From Leptobrachium leishanense (Eukaryota; Chordata; Amphibia; Anura; Megophryidae), in contig CM019066.1 in NCBI GenBank assembly GCA_009667805.1, positions 330,392,619 through 330,456,618 of the forward strand: DNA of 64,000 nucleotides, written 5' to 3'. Positions 43,625 to 54,830 of this stretch are shown piece by piece. Within the stretch, counting starts at the first letter, position 1, and each line of letters begins with the position of its first letter. The notes beneath the pieces are model-generated. The model had not been told where the DNA came from. It searched no databases and saw only the letters and a list, made by a program, of their open reading frames with translations. Both the position numbers and the translations under genes were made by a program.

Positions 43625-44845
43625 TTCCAGGTTTGTGCCCCTCCCCATTTAATTCATTTTACCCCCTCATATAAATTAATTTCACCCCTCCCCATTTAAT
43701 TAATTTCACCCTCCCCCTCATTTAATGCATTTCACACCCCCTTTAATTTCACCCTTTCCCCATTTAATAAATTTCAAGCCCCCCTTTAATTTTATCCCCT
43801 CCCCATTTCATTAATTTCACACCTTCCTCATTTAATTAACCCCCTTCTCATTAATTTCACCCTCTCTTTAATTCCATCTCCATTTAATTAATTTCAACCC
43901 CTCCCCATTTAATTAATTTCACCCCCTCCCCATTTAATTCATTTCACACATCCTCATTTAATTAACCCCCTTCCCGTTTATTAATTTCACCTTCTCTTTA
44001 ATTTCATCCCCTCGCCATTTAATTAATTTTAATTTCACCCCTTCCCCATTTAATTCATTTCACCCCTCCCCATTTAATTCATTTCACTCTCCCCCTCCCC
44101 ATTTAATTCATTTCACCTTCCCCTATAAATTTCTCCATCTCCCCATTTAATTCATTTCACCCTCCCCCTTTAATCTCACTCCTCCCCATTAAATTAATTT
44201 GCGCCCTCCCCATTTAATTAATGTTATCCTCCCCGTCCCCGTTTAATATCACCCCCTCCCCATTTAATTAATTTCACTCTCCCCCTCCCTATTTAATTAA
44301 TTTCACCTTCCCCTTTTAATTTCTCCCCCTCCCCATTTAGTTTCACCCTCCCCCTTTAATCTCACCCCTCCCCATTTAATTAATTTCACCCTCCCCTTTA
44401 ATCTCACCCCTCCCCATTTAATTAATTTCACCCTACCCTTTAATCTCACCCCTCCCCATTAAATTAATTTGCGCCCTCCACATTTAATTAATGTTATCCT
44501 CCCCGTCCCCGTTTAATATCACCCCCTCCCCATTTAATTAATTTCACTCTCCCCCTCCCTATTTAATTCATTTCACCTGCCCCTTTTAATTTCTCCCCCT
44601 CCCCATTTAATTTCACCCTCCCCTTTAATCTCACCCCTCCCCATTTAATTAATCTCACCCCTCCCCATTTAATTAATTTCATCCTCCCCTTTAATCTCAT
44701 CCTTCCCCATTTAATTAATTTCACCCTCCCCTTTAATCTCACCCCTCTCCTTTTAATTGATTTGCCCCTCCCCATTTAATTAATTTCACACCCCCTGCCC
44801 ATTTAAATGTCACCCTCCCCATCTAATTAATTTCACACACCCCTT
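43625..44845. repeat. Minisatellite array, CCCCATTTAATTAATTTCACC unit (orientation 1)
   Basis: About 45 variable units alternating CCCTCCCC and ATTTAATTAATTTCA. The complement of the same motif fills 45875-46810. Confidence 0.92.
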
Positions 44846-45737
44846 TAATGCATTTTATCCTTCCCCGGGCCCTTTTACCGGACCTCTGCGCACGGCGAAT
44901 AGTAGAATTAGGGGTGGGGGTTATCCTCACTTCTCTCACTGGCAGAAGCTCGCTGGATCCACTTTCCCGCTGCTCTCGGAAGCTGAGGGGTGCAGCATGA
45001 AGGAAGATTCGGCGCATAGCAGGGAGTGAGAAAGGATAATCCCGGCCCCCTCATTCTGTTACTCGCCTCATGCCTAGGTCTGGTAAAAGGGCCGCGGGAG
45101 AGGAAATTTGCACCCCCCCTGTAGAAAGATCCACAGGGGAACTAAGGAAAAAGGTGGAGGGTGCGAGTGTGTTAGATTAGGTTCTTGTTTTGAATTTACA
45201 GTGTACCTATTGCCAAAAATAAAGTGTATGTGTGTATGGGGCTACTAGGGATGTGGAGTCAAGGGGGCAGCAGCTCCAAAAAGTTTGGGAACCACTCTAC
45301 GGGAACTTTTGCTGACCTTTGCGCAATATATTTTGCACTTTTTATTCAATTATATGTTTTATTTTGTTTGTTGGATTTACCTTTATTTTTATCCATTAAA
45401 AGCAGTCGTTTTGGCGGTTTACCAATATTGGTGGGTGGATCTCCATTATTTGTACTTCTCCAGTCATATCGCCCCCTGCAGAGCAGTACCAGAGAGGTCT
45501 GAGATCAGAGCTGTTACGCTATCATTGGTTAAGACATGTTGTTAAAGTTGGACCAGATTGTATAAAGGCTCAGAAATGAGCGAGTGAGACTCCGGAGATT
45601 TGCAAATAATCCCTATTTTTCAGACATACTACGCTATATGTATCCCATGTTTTTGTATTACAGGAGATATCGCAGAGAAAAGAAGTTTGTCATTGTTTCA
45701 GTGCATTTACATGTCAGTTGTCAGCAGTGGTGAGGGG
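44846..45737. other. Spacer between opposite arrays; hAT end fragment
   Basis: Contains mirrored GCCCTTTTACCGGACCT (44869) and AGGTCTGGTAAAAGGGC (45076). A hAT-like right end AAAAAGTTTGGGAACCACT is at 45276-45294. Confidence 0.5.
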
Positions 45738-47125
45738 CAGGGGTGGACTGGGCCGGGGGGCAGAGAGGCATATGCCCTCGGGCTGGTCCTCAGCCTAATA
45801 AAAAGGCCGGTGCACCAGCACTGTGTTTCTAAATTTATATCAGGTCAGGTGGAAATGCCGGGGAGGAGGTGAAATTAATTAAAGGGCAAGTGGGAGGGGT
45901 GAAATCAATTAAATGGGGAGGGGTGAAATTAATTAAATGGGGAGGGTGTGAAATTGAAGGGGGAGTGTAAAATGAATTAAATGTGGAGGGGGTGAAATGA
46001 ATTAAATGAGGGGTGAAATTAAAGGGGGAGGGTGAAATAAATTAAATGGGGAAGAGGTGTGTGAAATTAATTAAATGAGGAGGGGGTGAAATTAATTAAA
46101 TGAGGAGGGGGTGAAATTAAAAGGGCAGTGTAAAATGAATTCAATGGGAGGGGGTGAAATTGAAGGGGGAGTGTAAAATGAATTAAATGGGAGGGGGTGA
46201 AATTGAAGGGGGAGTGTAAAATGAATTAAATGGGAGGGGGTGAAATTAAAAGGGGAGTGTAAAATGAATTAAATGGGGAGGGGTGAAATTAAAAGGGGAG
46301 TGTAAAATGAATTAAATGGGAGGGGGTGAAATTAAAGGGTAGGGTGAAATGAATTAAATGTGGAGGGGGTGAAATGAATTAAATGTGGAGGGGGTGAAAT
46401 GAATTAAATGAGGGGTGAAATTAAAAGGGCAGTGTAAAATGAATTCAATGGGAGGGGTGAAATTGAAGGGGGAGTGTAAAATGAATTAAATGGGGAGGGG
46501 TGAAATTGAAGGGGGAGTGTAAAATGAATTAAATGGGGAGGGGTGAAATTAAAAGGGGAGTGTAAAATGAATTAAATGGGAGGGGGTGAAATTAAAAGGG
46601 GAGTGTAAAATGAATTAAATGGAGGGGGTGAAATTAAAGGGTAGGGTGAAATGAATTAAATGTGGAGGGGGTGAAATGAATTAAATGTGGAGGGGGTGAA
46701 ATGAATTAAATGAGGGGTGAAATTAAAGGGGGAGGGTGAAATAAATTAAATGGGGAAGAGGTGTGTGAAATTAATTAAATGAGGAGGGGGTGAAATTAAT
46801 TAAAAGGGGATTGGGTGCCGGTGAAGGAGGACATTGCTATGAACTAGGGGGTAATAATGTGAGGAAAAGGGAACATTGTTGTGATATGGGCAGTATTAGT
46901 TTGAGGTAGGTGGGCATTGCTTAGAGTTAGGTGGTATTGATGGAATTTTGATAATTTAGGTTTGCGGAAAAGTAACAATAACTATTATTTATTTAAAAAA
47001 AGCCTTAAAATGTTATTTATTATGTAATTTGTTAACCATGTTTTTATAATTTAAATGGCTGACTTCCCCATGGGCCTGTGCATTGTACTTGCCCCCCGGG
47101 GCCAAAGGTTGCCAGTCAGCCCCTG
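45738..47125. mobile_element. hAT element expanded by a minisatellite
   Basis: Ends CAGGGGTGGACTGGG and rc CAGGGGCTGACTGGC, with 8-bp flank GTGAGGGG (45730-45737) / GCGAGGGG (47126-47133), 7 of 8. About two-thirds of its 1388 bp is the tandem array. No transposase. Confidence 0.8.
45875..46810. repeat. Minisatellite array, GGTGAAATTAATTAAATGGGG unit (orientation 2)
   Basis: About 35 units of GGGGAGGGGGTGAAATTAAT or AGTGTAAAATGAATTAAATG, with higher-order repetition (segments near 46080-46330 and 46420-46600 repeat). Reverse complement of the 43625 array. Confidence 0.92.
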
Positions 47126-47133
47126 GCGAGGGG

Positions 47134-48095
47134 CTCCTGAATTACGAGGCCCAGGGCGTGCTTCCTGCTCGCCCCACCCAAAGGGCAGCCTCTGTGCGAC
47201 ACACATCTTGGTACAGCGCCGCTTTCATACCTTTCCATTCTTTTTCTTAGTATTTCTAAGTATTTTTAGGAGTCACTTCATGTGAACCTTTTAATTTTAT
47301 AGCATTAAATACCTAATTTTAGTGAGAAAATATATTTTTTTAATAAAGACAAAACTTTAGTTAAATGATTGTGGGTCACTAATTCATAATGTATAGTATA
47401 GGAAACCCTCTTGTTGCGTGGTCAGTAATTGATGTGAGTTTTTTTTTTACATAACACATCCATGTTGCGGCTAGCTTTAGCAGACAGATATACAATATGA
47501 ATGTATTTGAGAAAGTTTTAAGAGGATGAAATGCATAACAATAAATGCAATTATTTGTCGCCCGGGGAGGGTTACGCTACATGCCTTTTAATTATGTCAG
47601 GGGCAGCTCATCGGGTGTCAGTGAAATGCGTCTGGGAAAACATGGAAGATCTGGCAAATCCATGCACAATCATGCACTAGGCCGCAGGTTTGGTGTCGAC
47701 CATTAGAGGGCAGTGAAGGTCCAGAAATCTATAACCTAAGTGAATGGTACGCACTGTGACCTGCTTGTTCTGTCATATGCCAATAAAAACCTGTCATTAA
47801 AGTTGCATGTGGACTTGTTCCAGAACAGCACTTTCATCCTGTGATAAATGTCATCATCTCAGAAGATAAGATTTGCTTTGGGGTAAAAGATCGCTCTGTT
47901 TTCCCTCCTCCTCTTAACCTTTCATTAAGGACGCTCGCTGTGGTTCCTGTGTTGTCTGGCAGTGCTGTATGTCGCGCTGGTCATATCTGAAAGTCATATA
48001 ACATACTTATGACATTGATAATTATATTTAATTTAGGTGACAGGGGAGTTGCCATCAAAGGAATATATTTATAAAATAAATCAGTTCAGGTGGAT
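47134..48095. other. Intergenic, no feature
   Basis: AT-rich DNA with nothing recognised. Confidence 0.35.
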
Positions 48096-48103
48096 CATTA
48101 TAC

Positions 48104-48243
48104 CAGGGATCTCTCTCAAACTCTAGCCTACGAGATGTTTCTGAACTACACCTCCCATGACTCTATGGCCATTTATTGCATTCAAAGAATTCTGGGATTT
48201 GTAGGCGATAAACATCTGGGCGGCCAGAGTTGTGAGATCCCTA
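48104..48243. mobile_element. 140-bp hAT MITE with ACTACAnnTCCCA motifs
   Basis: Ends CAGGGATCTCTCTCAAACTC and rc TAGGGATCTCACAACTCTGG, flanked by a perfect 8-bp duplication CATTATAC (48096-48103 and 48244-48251). Contains GAACTACACCTCCCATGACT and AAGAATTCTGGGATTTGTAG, which are inverted ZNF143/Staf-like motifs. Confidence 0.85.
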
Positions 48244-48251
48244 CATTATAC

Positions 48252-48649
48252 TGTCTACACCAACCCTTAGGACAACGATTAGCAGCTTTGGCCCTTCAGA
48301 TGTTTTGGAGCTACATATACCATGATGTCTAGTCCATGCAAAGTCAGAGCATTATGGGAAATGTAAACACGTCAGTGTGCTTGACATTGGTATTGGGTTC
48401 AACCTGATATTAAAAGGGAGTCTATTCACCAATTTGTGCCACAATGTGTCGTACGTTCTCAGTTACAGTTTGTCAATTTCAGAGACTCTGTGCGCAGCTA
48501 TTGCGACTTGCAAAGGAAGCGATGCTCACCCATTGGTATTAACATTACTGAACAAATCCAGCCAGGCTACAATAGCTACTGTAACTTGCTTTAATGATAA
48601 GACCCCAAAGTAAAATGGCCTAACTTCTATACATATGCCAGCTAGTTTA
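48252..48649. other. Intergenic, MITE remnant
   Basis: Holds a second ACTACATATACCATGATGTC / GCATTATGGGAAATGTA unit (48295-48370). The rest is unassigned. Confidence 0.4.
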
Positions 48650-49089
48650 GGCTAGGGTCAGATGAGCGAGCGTTTTCTATGGACTGTGCGCCCGTGCAGT
48701 ACGGACGCACTTTTTGACGGAAGACGCAGTAGTGACCACACAGTCCGTTTTTTTCACTGACGTTATTTTTGACGGATGTAGGAGGAAAAATAAATTAAAA
48801 TGAAAAAACATTTTGTCCATCAAAAATGCTGGACGTATAAATGCAGTCCGTCTGACCACGTTCCATCACTCACACACAAAGCTATGCAGATGTTGCGGAC
48901 GTGGTGCATTCCGCACATTCGTACTAGCAGTATTATGTTCTTGCCTAACCAGCGTCCGTTTGCCGCATCCGTACTTCTGTGCAGACGTACTTCGTGTGTG
49001 GGGCTTCATTTAACACAATTGTATGCTATCACGGACGTACTTATGTGCGGCAACACAGACGTGAACACTGCGCTCGTCTGACATGGGCC
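48650..49089. mobile_element. Harbinger-like MITE, first of a tandem pair
   Basis: Starts GGCTAGGGTCAGATGAGCG, ends GCGCTCGTCTGACATGGGCC; TTA at 48647-48649 and 49090-49092. Confidence 0.8.
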
Positions 49090-49092
49090 TTA

Positions 49093-49536
49093 GGCTAGGG
49101 TCAGACGAGCGCATTTTGTACGGACTGTGCGTCTGTGCAGTACGGACGTACTTTCTGACTGACAACAAGGTAGTGGCCACACAGTCCGTTTTTTTCACTG
49201 ACGTATTTTTTGACGGATGTAGCAGGGAAAATAAAATGAAAAATACATTTTGTCCGTCAAAAATGCTGGACGTATAAATCCAGTCCGTCTGATCATGTTA
49301 CATCACTCACACAGAAAGCTATGCGGACGTTGCGGACACAGCGAATTCCGCTCGTCTGTCCTAGCGGTTCGATGTTCTTGCTAACTTGCGTCCGTTTGCC
49401 GTGTCCGTAGTGCATCTGCACGGAAGTGCGGACGTACTTCGTTTGTGGGCCTTCATTGGTCATGATTATCTGCTACCACGGACGTACTAAAGTGCGGCTA
49501 CACGGACGTTAACACTGCGTTCGTCTCACCCCAGCC
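49093..49536. mobile_element. Harbinger-like MITE, second of a tandem pair
   Basis: Starts GGCTAGGGTCAGACGAGCGC directly after the TTA shared with the first copy, in the same orientation. Ends TTCGTCTCACCCCAGCC, followed by TAA. Confidence 0.8.
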
Positions 49537-49539
49537 TAA

Positions 49540-50372
49540 CTATCGCAGTGCGCACGTTAAATTATTATTACTGCAAATAAATTATTATTTCTACAATTAA
49601 AATTTTAAAGAGCCAACACATTCCATAGCGCTGTACAGTTGATAAGACAAAAACAAGCACCAAAAGCCATTAAATAAGACACGGTTTAACATAGCAAAGT
49701 CTTACGCATTTAACAGCCATTTTGCTATTGCAGTGCGCACATTAAATTAATGTTACTACAATTAAGATTATATTGCGGTAACATTGTCCGTAGCGCTGTA
49801 GGGAATAAAACAACCAACAAACGTAATTAAAAAGACAGGTTTGACACCCAAAGAAAATTTTTATTCAAACACACTTAGAATCTAAGAGCCCTTTGGAGAA
49901 TAGGCAAACAGTATTAGAAAGGTTTTTGGTTTCTTTGAAGAATTGTAACTTTTTGCCTAGGCCAGTAGCGCCTGCCAGCATCTCCACAATGCTGTGTTAG
50001 CAAAGAATTCTTATCACAAACCTCCATTGTTCCAGGTTCAGGGTTCAGATAGTTGGCTGTGGTTGGATGATAAGGTACCACACACACTATGATCAGTTTT
50101 CCCCTTTAATAGTGTAAACTGTTACAAATTGCTTTATGTCACTCACAGGCAATAGTAACCTGACTGCTTGTTGTCACGTATCCTTTTATATGCCTGGTAT
50201 AGATTCATATTGAGGGGTTAGGAACGTACATTGCCAGATTACAGTGGAGATGGCAATAAACTCATTTTTTCCTATCTTGCTGATTCATTTATGCACATTA
50301 CAAATTATGAGGCACTTTATCACTGCTGGTCAATAGAACAACATGGAAAAAGTGGGGAAAGGGTTCATTTTA
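49540..50372. other. Intergenic, LINE-tail fragments
   Basis: Around 49560-49810 two diverged copies read TTGCAGTGCGCACNTTAAAT and CCATAGCGCTGTACAG / CCGTAGCGCTGTAGGG on this strand, reminiscent of reversed L2 tails. Nothing else. Confidence 0.4.
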
Positions 50373-50553
50373 CAGGGTTATTCGGAGAAAGGTGAAAACC
50401 AGGAGAATGGCAGGAGAAGAGAACAATCTAGAACAAAAAGGTGACTTGGAAAGTGAGATAAATCGGAGAATTTTTCTGGTTTGGCTATTTTGACCTCGAA
50501 TTTTCACTTCTCCAGTCATTCTCCTAGTTTTCACCTCTCTCTGAATAACCCTG
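50373..50553. mobile_element. MITE of the GGTGAAA-GGAGAAG family, best copy
   Basis: 181 bp; ends CAGGGTTATTCGGAGAAAGG and CTCTCTGAATAACCCTG, TTA on both sides (50370-50372 and 50554-50556). It defines the family seen at 11390, 15676 and 62552. Confidence 0.8.
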
Positions 50554-50559
50554 TTAGTG

Positions 50560-51970
50560 TTGCCAGATCGGCCATGTTTTCCTGAACACATATACTTTAT
50601 TCATGCTGATGGGCAGTGCATGAAAAATGCCACCCTGCAACATGATGAATTCATATACTGCAGGTACGAAAGCCGTGGAATCCCAGGTGACTTGCCATGA
50701 TTTTCTTCCTGCAGAAAATAAATTATATGTTGCAGGGCAGCACTTTTGTTCTGGCGCGACGGCGGCTGTGCTGCGTCCTTTCAGCAAGCCTTTCCGTCAA
50801 AGTGCTAGGACGCATATTGACGGGCTGCAAAGTGCGATCCTCCATAGGAGGATCGAGACTTGCAGCGCTGAGCGCACTAACGGCACTCAGCGAGGTGGCC
50901 AGACGGGCACATGAAGAGCACAGGGCAGGTGCTGCCCTGCAGTATATATAGTTCATATCTTGCAGGAGGTAAATCAGCTACTTAGGGCAGTTCACCTGGG
51001 ATTTCCGTTTGATTTCTAACTGCAGGTTATGAATTCTACATACTTCAGGGGACAGTGCATTATATTCTTGTACTGCCCATTGGCTTGAAAAAACTATAGG
51101 GATTATTCAAAGAGCACTAAAATTTCAGTGCTCTTTCGTTTGGTGTCATTCGGCGATTCAAGTTCACCGCCCCTGCGGTGAATTCAGTATACCAAAGTGC
51201 ACCAAATGGGATCTGCCGAACTTTGCCGATCGGCCCGGCGAACGCCACCAACCGCCAAATAGACCAGCGATTGCCGTCGAAGACATCTGATGACCTTCTG
51301 AAATCCGCTGATCAGTCAGCTGAACGCTGCAGAAAAAAGCCGATGATCCGCTGAACTGGGTGGGAAAAGAAAGAAACCGCTATTTTTTTAAAAGGCTTTT
51401 AAAACAATGAAAATGCATTGAAATAATATAAAAGGTCCTATAAAAAATAATAATATGGTGTTACAGAATTAAAAAAAAACAGGAATCAAAAATTTCACCT
51501 AAAAAATCCAGAAAATGTCCCAAAAATTGTAAAACAATAAATATATAAAAAGGCTTTTTGCTGAAAATAAAAAGAATAAACGGTTGAATAATAAAATGAT
51601 AAATACGGTAATATTTTTTGCATTGAATCCTATAGGATTCACCGGTTTAAACCTTTCAAATTGAACCACAGAAACTCTGGGCATTTGGCAAAATTTTTAT
51701 GCAGTTCGGCGTTCTCTGAATAGATTAACCATTACTTCTCTATGGGTCAATTTCACTGCAGCCGTAGGTCGCTGGATTGCGTTGATCTGCAATATATTTC
51801 ACTGGCAATTTGCCAATATTTGCTGAACTGACATTTTCCGAATAGCCGAACTGCCACGAAATTGCCCGTATTGTGAAAATCACCATTCGGTGCAATTCGG
51901 TGGCAAGTTCGGCGCTTATTGAATAACCCTTTAAAGGAGTCCAGGAAAACATGGAGGATCTGATAACCCT
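50560..51970. mobile_element. Composite element with CATGTTTTCCTGGAC ends, hosting nested repeats
   Basis: Left GCCAGATCGGCCATGTTTTC plus CTGAACAC is mirrored by GTCCAGGAAAACATGGAGGA at 51940-51959. It contains a truncated 59602-type piece (50740-50935) and a second MITE (51098-51930). A shorter relative lies at 58375-58610. Confidence 0.55.
51098..51930. mobile_element. MITE with GGGTTATTCAA ends
   Basis: AGGGATTATTCAAAGAGC and the mirrored GCGCTTATTGAATAACCCT enclose 830 bp, with Gln/Arg-codon-like GCCGAA and CGGCG motifs repeated throughout. Related to 30476 and 35560. Confidence 0.6.
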
Positions 51971-52022
51971 ATGGCTCGTGCCGGTAACAGCTGCTGGTGC
52001 CATACTACAGCTGGCTGCTTTA

Positions 52023-52450
52023 GGCTAAGGTCAGACTAACGCATTTTTCGCGTTGTCCGTGAAAAAGTGCGTTCGAACGAATGGACGTATTTTTTCACGG
52101 AATACGCGATAGCGGTCATATGATGCACATTTTCGTCCGTGATCTTGTACGGATCATCAATAAAACACTTTTTGCATCTGGACGTGATGTTGGCCGGACA
52201 TTAGCAGCGGCTCACGTCTCCTAATCACGCACACACGCCGCTAGCGGACGCAGCGCACTCTGTACGTCAGTACTAGCGGTATCACGTTCTCGAAAAAAAT
52301 GCGTTTGTGTGCCGCTTGCGTTGCGCGGCCGCACTTTTAATGCGGCCGTACTTCGTATATTGCCCGTCATTGGCCGTCATTTGCTGCTACTACGGCCGTG
52401 ATAAAGTGCGGCTGCACGTGCGTTCGCACTGTGTTCGTCTGACCCCAGCC
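52023..52450. mobile_element. Harbinger-like MITE (subfamily A)
   Basis: Ends GGCTAAGGTCAGACTAACGC and TGTTCGTCTGACCCCAGCC, TTA at 52020-52022 and 52451-52453. Close to 8197-8621 and in the same orientation. Confidence 0.87.
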
Positions 52451-52643
52451 TTAGAGATGGATTTATTACTGTATCTATTGTGAAGGCACACAGATACTGT
52501 CTGAGGAGCTTAATGTGATCCTGAAAGGGAAATTACGTCACCTGCCACATTGTCAACAGACACAGGACAGCGATTCCATGATCCTCACTGCAAACCAGCT
52601 TAAAGAATACATTTGCATTTAAAAATATACAACTCACCTCTCA

Positions 52644-53056
52644 GGCTAGGGTCAGACTAGCGCACTTTAAATGTGCGTTCTGGCGCACTTAATTACGGCC
52701 GCACTAGCAGCAAATGACGGCCAATATACGAAGTACGGTCGCACGAAAGTCCGGCCGTGCAACACAAGTGGCAAACGAACGCATTTTGTGAGAACGTGAA
52801 ACCACTAGTACGGTCGTACAGAGTGCGCTGCGTCCGCTAGCGGCGTGTTTGCGTGATTTGGAGATGTCAGACACTGCTAATGTCCAGCCAACATAACGTC
52901 CAGATGCAAAAGTGTTTTATTGATGATCCGTACAAAATCACGAACGCAAATGCGCATCGTATGACCGCTATCGCGTACTCCGTGAAAAAATGCGCCCATT
53001 CGTTCGAACGCACTTTTTCACAGATAACGCGAAAATGCGTTCGTCTGACCCTAGCC
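52644..53056. mobile_element. Harbinger-like MITE (subfamily A) with a TCA duplication
   Basis: Ends GGCTAGGGTCAGACTAGCGC and TTCGTCTGACCCTAGCC. The flank is TCA on both sides (52641-52643 and 53057-53059) instead of TWA. Opposite orientation to 52023-52450, 190 bp away. Confidence 0.85.
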
Positions 53057-53059
53057 TCA

Positions 53060-53825
53060 GCCCCTGCTTAACTACCCTCAAATACATGTTCTACTCCTGT
53101 CTGTAAGGAAAAGGAAAACGTAATAGGTCATAAACATTAACCATTTCTGTTGTAAAGACATGACATGATTTTAAAAAAAAATTCTGCTAAGATTTAAAAA
53201 AATGTTCATAGGACGGGCATTTGCTATTCCCGGCCGTTCTGCTCAACAGAGAACATAAGCTTTTACTGCATGGGAAAAAAGGGTTAATGGTAACATATAA
53301 AGAACAGACGTTGATTGATGCTTTCTGTCCTATTGAAATCACAGTATTTAACATGTATGACTGATAGGATCATCAATGTGCACGGAACACATATTTTATT
53401 CATCATAATCTTATAACATATGTGACTGCAGGGGTTAACAGTAAAAAAAAATATATAGAGTGGCGATCTCCCAAATATGGATCAACGGAAACAATAAAAA
53501 GCTCCATGCTTAAAAAACGGGGCTGAGAAGCCGAAACGTTGCCAAGTAATGTACCTCCAAATAAGCCTGCTCTAGGAGAAAAAAAAATCATGAGTGTCCT
53601 TTGAAAGGGTTAACAATGACCAGGTTGTTCTGGTATATCTGTGACATTTTATATTGTCTGGGGCTTATGTGGCAATGTCTGGATACTGGCTTTGCAGATA
53701 AAAGGACGAGTGATTTATTGCCCTTTCAGGACCTCGCCCACTTGCTCAGCAAAAGTGATTGTACGAGTCCCCGTGACATAAGGTAACACATCTCTAGGGT
53801 AAGCAATTTTAGCACCGCCGCGCCT
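53060..53825. other. Upstream region of SLC30A10, decayed hammerhead-like motif
   Basis: No gene. At 53502-53540, CTTAAAAAACGGGGCTGAGA, then AGCCGAAACGTTGCC, resembles box 1 (two changes), helix II and box GAAA of a hammerhead. Confidence 0.4.
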
Positions 53826-53830
53826 TCTTT

Positions 53831-53913
53831 CCAATACTCGACACGTAGCGCACCACGTGACGCCGTACAGGGCTGGCCAGGGAGATAGGGCTTATTGAAG
53901 CAAGCTATAAAGG
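53831..53913 (+). promoter_or_regulatory. CCAAT / CACGTG / TATA promoter-like block
   Basis: CCAAT at 53831-53835, a CACGTG E-box (containing ACGTG, the hypoxia-element core) at 53854-53859 and CTATAAAGG at 53905-53913, in canonical spacing. It predicts a start near 53940. It could serve SLC30A10 (ATG 1.8 kb downstream) or an unidentified repeat/LTR transcript ending at the AATAAA at 55382. Confidence 0.5.
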
Positions 53914-53989
53914 AGGCAGAGAGGTGCTCCACTGCTCACTCACTGAGTGCGAGGAAAGCATCTCCCTACGGCTTGATATACAGCTAAAG

Positions 53990-54830
53990 CTCTGCGAGAC
54001 GTCACCTGCTGCTTCATATACATCATCTACTCTGCGAAACATCACCTGCTGCTCCATATACATCATCTACTCTGCAAGACATCACCTGCTGCTCCATATA
54101 CATCAACTCTGCGAAACATCACCTGCCGCTCCATATACATCAAATCTGCGAAACATCACCTGCCGCTCCATATACATCAAATCTGCGAAACATCACCTGC
54201 CGCTCCATATACATCAAATCTGCGAAACATCACCTGCCGCTCCATATACATCAAATCTGCGAAACATCACCTGCCGCTCCATATACATCAAATCTGCGAA
54301 ACATCACCTGCCGCTCCATATACATCAAATCTGCGAAACATCACCTGCCGCTCCATATACATCAAATCTGCGAAACATCACCTGCCGCTCCATATACATC
54401 AAATCTGCGAAACATCACCTGCCGCTCCATATACATCAAATCTGCGAAACATCACCTGCCGCTCCATATACATCAAATCTGCGAAACATCACCTGCTGCT
54501 CCATATACATCATCAACTCTGTGTAACATCACCTGCTGCTCCATATACATCATCAACTCTGCGAAACATCACCTGCTGCTCCATATACATCATCTACTCT
54601 GCAAGACCTCAACCTGCTGCTTCATATACATCACTGGCTCTGAGAGACATCAACCTGCTGCTCCATATATATCTCACAGCCGAGACATCCATCAGCTTCT
54701 CCAAAGCTCTGTGAGACATCAATCTGCTGCTCCATATACCTCACAGCTTTGAGAGACATCGCTGTCCTGCTCCATATACCTCACAGCTCTGTGAGACATC
54801 ACCTGCTGCTCTATATACAGTATCAGTACG
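53990..54830 (+). repeat. 37-bp minisatellite, homogenised core
   Basis: Unit CTCCATATACATCAAATCTG plus CGAAACATCACCTGCCG. About 11 nearly identical copies at 54105-54490 are flanked on both sides by degenerate 36-40-bp versions out to about 54830. Since 37 is not a multiple of 3 and no unit frame has a stop, one plus-strand frame runs open for 200 codons (53924-54526). I regard it as non-coding. Confidence 0.93.

Noticed and set aside
51284..51312. CTGATGACCTTCTGAAATCCG as a hammerhead
   Set aside because: There is no helix II between box 1 and GAAA; a chance match.
53924..54526. 200-codon frame near the SLC30A10 promoter block
   Set aside because: It consists of a 37-bp repeat cycling through three frames; the protein is repetitive every 37 residues and has no independent support.
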